A DNA stretch of 45,013 nt from Pelargonium tetragonum (Eukaryota; Streptophyta; Magnoliopsida; Geraniales; Geraniaceae). Below, piece after piece: positions 24,481 through 35,933 of this stretch. The position numbers and the translations under genes were made by a program. The DNA is taken from positions 1-45,013 of the forward strand of contig JAYMTL010000157.1 in assembly GCA_036897445.1 (NCBI GenBank), given 5' to 3'. Position 1 is the stretch's first letter; each line of letters opens with the position of its first letter. The notes beneath the pieces were generated by a model. It saw only the letters and a list, made by a program, of their open reading frames with translations. It searched no databases and was not told the DNA's origin.

Positions 24481-25070
24481 ATAAAAATGAAACTTTGATT
24501 AAGGAGACTCTTTTTATAGTTATCTTATTCTTATATGTTATGTATTTATCTTATAAGTCTTGGTTCTTAATAGTATAACGTATTAGTTGCTTATTGATAG
24601 TAATAGGAGGTAAGGGATGGTATATATAGATTGTACTTGTTTAAGAGATATTCCTCAGTTATGGGCTTATCATTAAATTAAGGAGGGTAGAGTCCTTATA
24701 AGTATAATGATAATAGTCCTTGCTACCGACTGAAGCGTAGCGAGGTAATGCGTAGTATTATGTAGTTTATTGAGTATACATGCACTAGTACGCACATATC
24801 TACTTACCTTGACTTAAGAGCTTTTTATTTATTATATTATTTATTTGTTACTGACTTGCTTAACCTGTTTGTTCTTCTTTGTTTGTTACGGACGATAGCT
24901 TCTATCTGTTGATATAGCTCTCTTACTTAAGGGCCCTGCCTGTAATATTACCTGTTCTTGTTACCTATGCTGCTTTACTGTAGCCAGTTACTGTACTAGT
25001 TAGATTTTATGTATAGTAGGTTTCTATATCTATTTCGACTCTTTCTTAGAAGTAAGCAGCTCGAGAAATA
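24481..25070. mobile_element. Degenerate repeat patch with LTR-like segment (fossil)
   Basis: This patch reads differently from its surroundings. It holds the block at 24727-24787 that is shared with 8306-8357. From about 24884 to about 25065 there is a segment beginning TGTTACGGAC, with GGGCCCTGCCTG about 45 bases in, and a later CTCTTTCTTAGAAGTAAGCAG. This order resembles, from memory, the long terminal repeats of Ty3/gypsy elements in ascomycete fungi. No second terminal repeat, primer-binding site or protein-coding part is recognised, so it would be a solo or truncated remnant. It appears old and broken. A nuclear origin of the segment, from the host or from an associated fungus, is inferred. 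Confidence 0.3.
24727..24787 (+). repeat. Copy B of a dispersed ~55-bp repeat
   Basis: This 61-bp block begins CGACTGA and ends TGCACTA. It aligns with 8306-8357 in the same orientation: both share CGACTGA, AGGTAATG, a TATTA segment, TTTATTG, GTAT and CATGCACTA in the same order. This copy is nine bases longer, mainly from an insert before AGGTAATG. Several differences are transitions (GGGTATGCATGC against GAGTATACATGC). It lies about 100 bp before the LTR-like segment, so it is probably an internal or flanking part of the same element family. Confidence 0.6.
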
Positions 25071-28000
25071 TATATAATGAAACCGAAGCTCAAAAGTTGA
25101 AATAACACCTTACTTGGTATATAAACTAAGGATAAACTTCTGGATAGTCACTTTAGCACTATTCCATTTCATTTGTATTCCCGAGTTATGGGCTTATAAT
25201 GGGAAGTCTTTAATTCAATTAAGTAGTGGCTCTTAAAGTTCCTAGTTTCTCATTCCTAAAGCAGCTATGTAGAAGCACTCTGAAGTTGTTTTTCCTTATA
25301 TCCCGGGCCTAGTGCTAGTGTAAGAAGAAGTCCTCACATTAAAAGGAGTTCTAGAATTTCTTAAATCGAACGATAAAGAGACCTAATGTACAAACAGTTT
25401 TATATTCTTGTAAATAATCAAGGTTTGTTGTTATCCTTAATCTTTATCGAAACTTTTTGCTTCATTTTAATAAAGTCTAATTTATAGTTTTTATTCTTAG
25501 AAATGGAAATATTAGGGATAAAAGTAAGGCTGGGTATAGAACCTAGCTTACCTTCTGTTTCGGCGTAGACTTTATTAAGTAAAAGTTCTTTGTTTAAGGA
25601 TTTCTTTAGTCTATTCTATTAAGTGGGGCTAGTTAGTCTTCAAGAATTATCCGGAATTTTCAATTAGAAGTTGGTAGGCAGGGTTATAGAAGTTCAATGG
25701 GTTTCCTTTGTTTTTGCAATAAGAGATATCCCTATGAAATGAATTTGGATAAGATAAGAGTTCGGAGGAGACCGAATAGGAAAGGTTGGCTTAGAAAGTC
25801 ATTTATTATAAGGGTATAAGAGCTCCCTACTTGGGTACATGAAACTGGCTTCGATTGAATCTAGGTTCTATTTTCTGTTAGTAAGTTTTTAGTTTCCTTT
25901 TGAATAAGGAATAAGAGTTCTAAGTTTTAGGGAGGTCATTTCTTACTTAATTCAAAGAAAGCTACTAAGCTACAGAGTAGTAAGATAGGGAATTCAAGTA
26001 TAGCTCTAAGAAGGGAATAAAATACTGGTACAGATTTAGGTTGTTAAGAGGCAGGCTTCGGTTATAGTTAAGAAAAGGGTTTTACAAAGTTTGGCTCGGA
26101 TATTTCAGGTTTGTCTTTTTAATGAGGAAGGGGTAACTTCAACTGTACAACTGGAAATTCTTTTTTCGTTTCGTAAGAGTCTTTTTAGAAAGGAAATGGT
26201 TTTCTTTTTAATTACTAAAGATAGACAGATTTCTTAGTATTTTAGTGTTATGGGATTGCCCCTGCCTTATCTACAGCCTTAAGAGCATATTCCTAAGATT
26301 TTCCGGAAGATCATATAGGGAAGTCTCTCTTATAGTATTAGAACCCTTGCAGTGTCGTATGTACTCTGTAGCTTTAGTACTATTCTCTTAGTAAGTGTCT
26401 TCCCTGCCATAGGCCTAAGTCTTATAGTCTTACTTATTCTGGTTAAAGCCGTTTTTTAAGTAAATAAGAAAAGGGGAGTCCCAGTATTGCTTAGTAAATC
26501 TGGAATAAAGAACTTCTGTTTCTACTTTAAATAGAAAGCGGACTATTAAGTTTTTTAGACTATAATCCTTAACAAACCTTTCAAAAAGCGTTAGGAGTCA
26601 AATATGTAAAGGGCTCCTCAAGTAGGGTTTAGTACTCAATCCGGGCCCTGTCTATTTCCAAGGTAAAGAGGGCCTTCTAAGGGAATAAAACTTCTAATAA
26701 ATCACACACGAGTCGTACAAACAAAGGACACTTAGCAACGAAAGAATAGAATTTCTTGGTTTACCTATTTGATCCTTGGAATTATTACAATAGAAGCACC
26801 CTACCCAATCTAATAGACTTCCTAAAACGCTTAAAGGCTGGCCTACCATTTCCTTGTACTTGTAGACGGGTCCTTCACTCGGTTTCTTACTTTATGTTGA
26901 TTTTTATTCCGGGAGCCCTAGTCTGGAAAAGCTTCTTTCATTTTCTTTTATGAAGGGATTTAGTCTAAACCAGGCTTGGAATTACAGGAATTGTAAAGTA
27001 TAGTGGAGATTTGTAGCTTATAGGAACCTGAAGTAAAGTAAGTTAACCTTTTTTACAAGAGATAAGGGCATCAGGAGTCCGCTTTTTCTTATAGCTAGTA
27101 GTATGCCCTTATTAAAGTCACTAGAACGGGGTCCTAAAAAACTTGCGAGTTTCGCCTCTATTTTTAGTTATAGCTACTTTATGGTTTTTATTTAAGTTAC
27201 AAATACATGAGAATATTGCTTTAGGTATCCTATGCGCTCCTCCTAATAATAGAATTATGACTTAAAGTAAAGTGTTATAAGCATAATGTTGATAGAGCAA
27301 CACTAAAAAAGCCTTATAATTACGGAGTTCTCGCCCAACGGATTTTCCTCTATATTTAGAAGCCCCTCTTTCCAAAGGTATGGAAGTCCCTCAGTGTGTA
27401 GGTCAAAGCCGAGTTATTCCTAATAAAGGAGAGAAATACTTAAATTTCGTTTGAGTAACGTTGCAGTTTCATAGATGCATGCAATTTTTGTCTTTTTTCA
27501 GGGCGTATTACTTGGAACTTCCCGATTAAGGAAAGAGTTCATGTTACGTGGGGTTGTCATCATAAGGAGGTTAATAAAAATCCTTTTCAATTTTTAGGCC
27601 GGGCTGCGAGAGTACTTGGAGCGCGGAGTTTGTGGGCTTTATCGGGGCTCGACTTAAGGCATTGCCCTTGTTCATTTGGTTTCCCTTGAAAATAAAAAGC
27701 AGGTAATGCAATTAAGAAGGGATTTCAAAAGCCAGTTTTCTATGATTCAAAAAGGGGGGACGCTTGGAATAAAAAAAGATTTTTAACAATGTCTCGCAAG
27801 TACTCATTTTCTTTTGTGTTAGAGACTCCCTATAATAAGAATAAGTGAGATTTTTGGAACTAAGTATCCCTGAGCTTTAAGTCGTAGGTTTTATAAAAGC
27901 TTAGTACTTTTAGCCTAAAGGGAGTTTGAGTTCCTTAGGAGGCTTTAGTTAAGTAATTTATAAGGTCGTTTTTTGTTGTAGCTTCACTAATCCAAAAAGA

Positions 28001-31000
28001 GTTTGGAAGAGAGCCTTTTTTTCCAATTAATTACTATGAAAGGAGTCGATTTTAAGGGGATTTTTTTTAAAAGCAAAGCCCCACATAAATAAGAGTCTCT
28101 GCTACCAAGTTACGGGAACAAGCTTTATTTAATATGGGTCCTTCAAGGGCCCCCTGGTTGTGGGTATATAGGCGAAGAGTCCCGGATAGCAAGGATTTAA
28201 AGAGAGGGGGTGCCTGCTGATTCATTAACTTATACCTTTTAAGTTAATAAGCAGCTACTCTAGCTTTTCTTTTAAGCTTACACCTTAACAACCCAATTTC
28301 AGATCCTAGCTGCAAAAATCCATCACTTAATATAGGATATTGGGCGTAACTCAAAGGCTCAGGTCCGAGCAAAGCGCATATCTTAACAGGAGGAACCCCT
28401 TACTTTAATTTAAAGTAATGCCTAAAGACTTCTAGAGGAGTCAGTAAATCGAAAAAAATGTTATCCAAAGGTGCCCGAATTATCGATTTTCTTTATGGGC
28501 CCAAAGATATCCCTCAAAGAGTAATTAATGAGAACGCTCTATAGTTATTAACTGTAAATTAAATGAATTAAGCTTTAAATAAGCGGGCTCAGTTATAGTG
28601 TTATGAATTAAGGAAAAGTAAGTACTTAAAAAGTGGGACACTTAAAAAAGGAGTTGCTTAAGATTCAGGACCTATTTATTAAAGCACTGCAAGAGAAACA
28701 AAGTCCTAACAAAGACAAAGAGCCCCTCCTAGAGGCTGACAATTCTTCAATTACTATTTTACTAAAGAGTCGGGATTTCTAATTTCTTTTGAAAAGAGAT
28801 CTTTCACAGCGATGTAAATTCCTATTGTATAGGTATAATTCTTGCGGGAGTCCCTTGAATGGGTGACTCTACTTTTCTTTTTCGTTAGAAATAAAATAAG
28901 TTAGGGCTGCTGGACTCCTTAGAACCCTTGAGGACTTTTTAAATTATGCTTTCAATTTACTATAAATCTTCAGTTCGTCTCTCTAGGGCAGGTTGCCTTG
29001 ACAAAGTTTTGGGGGTACGCCGGTTAAATAATTTAGCTAGTTAAGTCAATTCTTGTATAAGCGAATACAAAGTCAACTGAACTACTTGAATAAAATATGC
29101 GAGAGAATTTAAGATCTTCTGTTGACTCAGGAAATTCTTATATGATGGGACAGGCCCAAGTGCGAGCAGTGGAGAATCCCTAATTTCAGTTATTATCTTT
29201 TTTACGTACACGTCAAGGAAGTCAGAGTAGACGAAGTAAGTTTTTTTTGTAAAAATTCTTTAACCGAAACCGAGGTTATTATACAAGCATCTTTATTAGA
29301 ATTTTAAAAGCTCGAAGGATATTTGATAGAAAAGAAACCTCAAATCTGGAGTTACGGAACTTTTTTAATAAACCTTATAATTCTTTCTTGACCTAGACTC
29401 TCTTTCGCCATGAGTTGCATTAAATCTAAAGTCTTATGAATTTTTTATTTCTGTAGTAGATTTAGATCAGGGCTTCGCACCTTTAGAAGATTTTAGTTTT
29501 TTCATTTTCTTTGAACTCTTCGGCATATACATAAGTGTCGACCCTTGTTTAGTTTTAGGAACTAAGATTGTAAGCTTCCTTGCTTGTTTATTATAGGGAA
29601 TAACCAGAAGATAAAAAGATAAAAGCTTATCCTCTACGTCCTACTATAAGTTTTTGATGGCTACCCCATAACCCTTAGTATTGCTTTGAAGGTGAGAAAT
29701 CCTTCTATTAAAGGCTAAGCCGATCCATTAGAACTGCTTTCAGAAAGATACTCAACTATTTTATTTATGACGGGTTTCCGAACTTATCAAAGGTAACTCA
29801 TGACAGTGAGGATAAATAAGATTTAATCTAACCCGATGCATATTTCTCAAAAAAGACTACTAAAATCTTTCTGCCCCTTTTTCTATTTTTCCCTAAAGGA
29901 TCTTAACTCTTTAATATAATAATAGCAAAACTTTTCCGAAGCTAAAATTAGGGAGTAAGTTACCTCTCGGACCTCGTATGCAGTTAAGTTAATTTCTAAG
30001 GGTTCACTAAAAACGGGTACAGATAAAAGGCAGGGTACTCCAGTTTAGTTCTTAATAATGTTGTTTATTCTAAGCTTCTATCTTACTTCCAAGAAACTCT
30101 GTTAATTCAAGGGCGTGCTAGGGTCTTTACTCTTTTAAAATGCATCAAAATTGAGTAACCAACATCTGGAAAAGCTTGTCAAGGATTCCTACCTATATAG
30201 AAAAATCGGGCAGCTCTTAGATATTAACGCAACTACTTTACTGGCTCAGGGGATTTTTTATAAACTAAAACAAAGGAGGGCCTTTGTTAGTAGTTAAAAG
30301 CGAAGGCAAAAGGGGTAAAAGAGCGCTCTATATTAAATTGAATTCTAAAAAACGAGTGCCAGGCAGCCCGTGAAGAGTTGCTTTGTTAAATTAACCCAAG
30401 TAAAGAGAAACTAAATTGTAGGTTCGTGCCAAAGCGCTGAGTTATACAATAAGAGAGCCTGAAATAGAAGTCCCTATCTTTCTTATCTTAATAAAGGGCT
30501 GCTTTTACCGGAAATAATAGAGTGCTATACTTGTACTCTGCAGCTTACTCGCTTTCTTAATAGCAAAACTTCTCTTATTATCCGGAATCGGGAAACCTAT
30601 AACCAAAGAAACACTTAAAAAGGCAACTAAAATTTCATAACTAACCCCGCTACTAGTTAGGGATTACTTTAATAAGACTCTCGAATTCGAAACACCAAGA
30701 CGTAATAACCGATAAACCCCACTAAACCCTGTTTTTAAAAGGTTAAGAGAAGATTAATTAGAACAAAGCCCAAGTTACTGCCAAATCTTGCTCATATTGC
30801 TTGTTAGGGGCTCCCCGTATTGGATTTCAATTTTCCTATTAAAGCCCTCATTCCTTTCTACTTAATATCCCTTCCCGCAGTTCTATCTTGTCTTTACCGA
30901 AACTCCTTACTTTTCATACCCAAAACTTTTATTATCTCGAATAGGGAACCGATAAAAAAGTTCAAGCAAGACATGCCTTTTAGTCAAATTACAATTTCTA

Positions 31001-34000
31001 CAAGCTTTATATACCCTTAAAAAGCGAGTAAGCAACTTGTACTTTTAAATCATTCCATTCCTAATAGCCCTCGCAGAAGCAAAAGTGCTTAAACACCCAA
31101 CCCGGGATTACCAGAAAATACGTTACGGATCTAATAAATCAATAAACCAAAAGGATAACAACAATACCAAAACCCACTACGAGGCCCTTTAAATGTGATA
31201 AAACACCGCTTAACCTACCAAGTAAATGACCGCTCCTTACCCTAGTTTATGGGCTCTTGGTTTATAAAAATGTACAAGAAATTCCTCGGGTCTCCTATAA
31301 CATTTACCTTAGAAATTATACTAAAGGAGGGCCTAAAGGTGGAAACTCAAGTACAAGTAAGAGGAGTCTTTAAAAAGAACTTAATCCAGGACATCCCCCT
31401 TCCTCTTAAAACAACTTAACTACAGATAGAAGAAAGTTGTAGCCAGGTAAATAACAAAGTTTCGCAATTTTGGTATATCCTAAAGCCCCGAAAAACTTGT
31501 ATAGAATTCATTTTATAATAAGTAACTAAAATTATAACCCCTAAAACAAATAAAAAATGATTATTAACAGCGAACAGAATTGAATCTAAATCCTATGTTA
31601 GGAGAAAGTTTTCAATGGAATTAGAGCCTGAAGCTACTATATTTATTTTAAGGAATTTTATATGCATACTGGATTTTTTACTCTTTGAGTTTAATAAGCT
31701 CCATTCAAAGGGGGGGTACAGAACTTTTTTTGTCAGCTCTATATAAAATTGACTTTACAAAAGGTATCCTGTTATAGTAGTTCCTTTAAGTCTAAGGTAT
31801 ATCCCACGAGTTCTGTGGTTATTGACAAAAGGAGGTTTAACTCCCGTAGTAATTATAGATAGTACATTCATACGATATACTCACTTCTGACTTGCTTTCT
31901 TAAACTCTTTCTTTAGTCTTAATAGCTTAATAATTATGTGAAGGAGATTCCTGTGGCAGTCTTACTCTTGCTATAAGTCTTTATCTAGTCTTAGATTATA
32001 GTTGAAGCAAGCAATTCAAAAATTATATAGTCAATTTTAAAGATAAAGGGTGGGGGAAACGGGTTACAAGGCACCCAAACTAGAGATAAATGACATTCTA
32101 GATAGAAACATCAGCATTATTCTATTAATTACATTACCTTTTTCTTAGCTTTACTGTAGGAAGTTTTTGATTAAGGAGGTTAGCTTTAGAGTGCCCGGGT
32201 AAATTGAAAAGGTTTTGGCTTACGGCTAAGCGTTTTTAGAATTTTCTACTCCAACTACGGACTAAACAGGCCGCCCCTACTTTTCTTACCAACTTAGTTG
32301 ATCTAGAGATTTGATTGCTTAACTGAGACGTGCTTACGGATTTGTTTTACCAAGTATAATTTAAGAACCAGGCTAAATTAATACTAAATAGGAAAGCTAG
32401 TTTAAGTCTCTTTATTTCTAGGAATATGGGTCGGCGTTTTCCTAATTATTAAAAATACCAAACTATTTTTAGAAAAAAGGTCAGAAATTCTAGTACTATC
32501 TAGGTTTCGGCAGTTAATCTTAGAGCTCGGGGGGAGCTTCTACTAATAATATTACAAAGAATGGATTTCCTTTACTTACAAAAAAAACTACAAACTCAAG
32601 GAATACTTGCAAAGTAGCTGCCTCATGTAAGCGTTGGTTAAAAAAACTTCACAAGGATTTTGGGGATTCCATAAAATGAATACGGAATTTTAGTTACTTC
32701 CTCAATAAAAGAATTAGGCAAGGATTCTTAGATATAAGAGAGACTTAACCCATAAAAATAGAGTGAAAAAAGGGCGTGCTATTAAGATTATATTATTAAG
32801 AGACCCATTTGAACCGACAGCTATAACTACAAAAACTTTAACAACAAGATATAGGGGCGAATACACTTTAATCTAAAAAACGCAGGAGCATCGAGGGTAC
32901 TAGATAAATCCTGAATCGGGGTTTCGACTAAAATGCTTCTATATAAGTATATAAGATTTTTGATAAAACGAGGGATACCCTTAATAATTAGAAAAGTCCG
33001 TCCTAAAAGCACTGAAATATCCGGCTCAACCTCAAAATAAGTACTAAATTAAAGTCGATATTCCGTAATTCAAAGTATAATAAACTTTCACTTTGATCTC
33101 TCTTTGAATAACCCAAGATAGGAAAAAACAAGGTTTTGGAGTCCAGTAGAAACTTTTAAAATATTAAACTACTTGGGATCAATAGCAAACAGTACTCGAA
33201 CTTGTAAACTAAAGTTTTTAATAGCCTGCTATAACTTTTTAGTAGTGACACTCGCTTCTTATTATGCAAATACAATATGAGATATACCTAGGATTGCCCT
33301 TTATTCTGCCAGCATTTTCTATTTTTATATAAGTCTATAAGGAGACCTTTCTCAAAGACACTCTTTGATATGTAGCCCCCTTTTTCATTTATTTAAGTAC
33401 TAATATTAATTTCAATTAACCGCAGTTGCCTAAGTATAAAAGGAATTTTTGGCATAGTCGTAGTAATCTTAGATATAATCAATCATAATAAAAAATTAAG
33501 ACACCTATATTAGGGAACTCGTACACTTGTAAAAATGTAGTAGAGAATTGTAGCAGTTTGGTAATACTTTTTGAAATGAAACCGATCTCTTTGCCCCCAA
33601 GGTAAAATTTTCTTGCGGATACTTGTGATGGGGCGCATTACATTAATAAGTCACTTTTATCTTTATCAATGAGGAAGTAAAATCTTTGTACTTTCAAAGC
33701 ACTATAACAAGGGAAAGCGCTTTTCAAGAATATTAAAAAAAGCACGAAACTAACCAGCAAGCTATCATTTTGAAGAACAAGCCTTTCGTAGAATTATAGA
33801 AAAGATAGTCACAGGCATAGTATAGCAGTATAACAAATTTCTTTGTCTAAGTCTTGATGAGGGGTTAATATATCCTTGTTGGTAAAGGGCTTTTAGTACA
33901 GAGACTCTTTTCTTAGAATACTAAAGGGTAATCTTGTCGGAATGAATTACAAAAAATCTTTCCTCCCAGCAACGTTTCATTTGAAAAGTTAACTTGGTGT

Positions 34001-35000
34001 GTTACTTTTTTAATAACAAGTCCTAACAAGGTAGAAATCCAATATTTATTATAAAAAAATATAGTACTGTTAAAGAAGGATAATAACCCTTTAAATTATC
34101 CTCTTGACTTCATTCTGTATTTCTTTTTAGTTTTAACAAGAGCAAGGAGACCCCAGAGAAGTGTCGTGTTTTGAACCTGATATACTAGTCTAACTCATTC
34201 AAAAAATTTTTTATCAAAGTTCCCTATAAATTTATATTCTTAACACAGCAATTAGCTATCTACATCGAAATTGAACCCGGAGAGTTTTTTGTACATATAT
34301 ATATAAACTTAGAGCATACTATGATTAGTCTAGTTTTTGCTTTCAAACGGGGAATCCTAGAAATCCCTAATTAAGCAGGCTTTCCTTTTCTTAATTAAGG
34401 TTACAAGAAACCCCCAAAGCTGTACCACGAAAACCCTTGAAGCTTTGGCTATCGGCTTGAGTTTCCCAAGCCCCTTTTCTGCCTGCAGCAGACCTCTAAA
34501 TTAAACTTAGTATATCCTGTAATTCTAGGAGATTCCGGGGGGAGTTCCAATTCTTAAATGGGGTGTGGTAGAACCTTGTTGAAATAAAAACTCGGGTGAA
34601 ATAACACATAATCTATACTCAATACATTACTCATAAGAAAAGGGCACAGAATACCTAAAGAATTTTCACAAGAGCTATACTTCTCCTTACTCCTTCGGTT
34701 AAGTCTTAAGCTCTTTCAAATAAAGCTATGTTTTAAAATTAGAAGGCTCTTACTTTTATCCAGGATAACTAAAAGTATCAAACAAAGTTTTTTACTCATT
34801 CTACTTGTAGGTAATAAAAGTTTAATTAGGGTTTGTAATTACCTATTGTGATACGGAAGTGCTCTTGACTTGACAGTGTAATACTTGACAAGGATTCCTT
34901 TTTCTTGCCCTTGTTTTGAGAAAGAAAAAACAAGTCGATCTGATATTTTTATTCCTAAAGTGTCCCGATAATTAATTGGAACGCGCAATGGCTGGTAGGA
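25071..35000. other. No recognised gene: right half, first part
   Basis: No coding family or RNA gene was recognised. GGANTCC copies lie at 26475, 27074, 28847, 28912, 30183, 32664, 33138, 34351 and 34892. The hairpin at 28216-28255 is the clearest structure. A short G-loop hairpin lies near 32524-32540 (AGCTC, five G, GAGCT). Open frames are 66 codons or shorter. Confidence 0.45.
28216..28255. repeat. Bipartite hairpin (4-bp and 9-bp stems)
   Basis: ATTAACTTA (28224-28232) pairs perfectly with TAAGTTAAT (28240-28248) across a 7-base loop. Outside this, GCTG (28216-28219) pairs with CAGC (28252-28255) across a small internal loop of four and three bases. The result is a 40-base stem-loop. 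No gene is recognised nearby. It could be a processing or termination signal, or a relic of one. Confidence 0.6.
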
Positions 35001-35913
35001 TGTTGACTTTTTAAAGAAGGAGGTCTCCCTCTGTGGGGGTGCTAAATCAACATAGAAATTCGATTCGGATTTCCTTAAATTACAAGAGTGCTGCGGTAAG
35101 TAATAGAAAAAGACTTTTGCTAGAGTTTTAGAATTCCCGATATAACTTTAAAGTTTTGTAAGATGTATTAATATCTGCTGAATACTTCATAAACGATAGT
35201 TGTTACTAACATAAGTATAATTCAAATTGTAACCCCAAGCCTTGTAACTGTTAAATTTTCTTTTTTCGGGTAAAGCCGTTAAAACCTTAAATTCCCGGGA
35301 AGAAATTTGTAGAAATACGGGGCTTTACATTGGGTTTCCTGAGTTTTTCATGTCAGTATCTTTCTTATTTCCCACTTCGAACAAGACCCCTTATATTAGA
35401 ACCCTTAGGTTTCCTTCCTCTTAGGGTAAGGTACTCGCAATGATCTAGCAAATGAGTGCATTCTATTCTGAAATAACAAGGGATTCTTAAATCTCAGGTT
35501 CCACATTATAGACCAGTTATAAATATTAGGTTATGTAAGTTGGAATTTCACTATTAATGTTATTAATAGGTAAGGCCCTTTCAGGGGTTCAAATCTGTCA
35601 TTTCTATACTTTTTCTCTAGGAAATTCATAGGTTTTAGTTCTGTTAAGAGCTCTATTTGAGGTATATTAAGTTAACGCATTACATAAAAATACAAGGTAC
35701 GAATTTGTTATCTTTAAAGTAAAAGCTAGTATCTGAAATTTATATTTATCTAGTCTGGCGTGGAGAAAGATCTAAATTTACATATATTGAAGTGTATTAC
35801 ATTTAAAAAGGGAGATTAAATAGCCTAACAAGTCTCAAATGGGGTACTCCCTAGAGTTGTTTGATCCGGTCGGTAAGTATGTATATAAGTAAGCAATAAC
35901 TTAAGTGTAACAC

Positions 35914-35933
35914 TTTAGTGAAATTTAGTGAAA
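35914..35933 (+). repeat. 10-bp tandem duplication
   Basis: TTTAGTGAAA occurs twice without a gap (35914-35923, 35924-35933), followed by AAACCCCC. The copies are exact. No gene is recognised nearby. Confidence 0.8.

Noticed and set aside
35526-35605. Possible tRNA with a GTT anticodon loop (hairpin TATTA-ATGTTAT-TAATA at 35552-35568, followed by GGGTTCAAATC)
   Set aside because: The anticodon arm is neat, but the acceptor ends do not pair and the T stem fails, so the arms do not form one tRNA.
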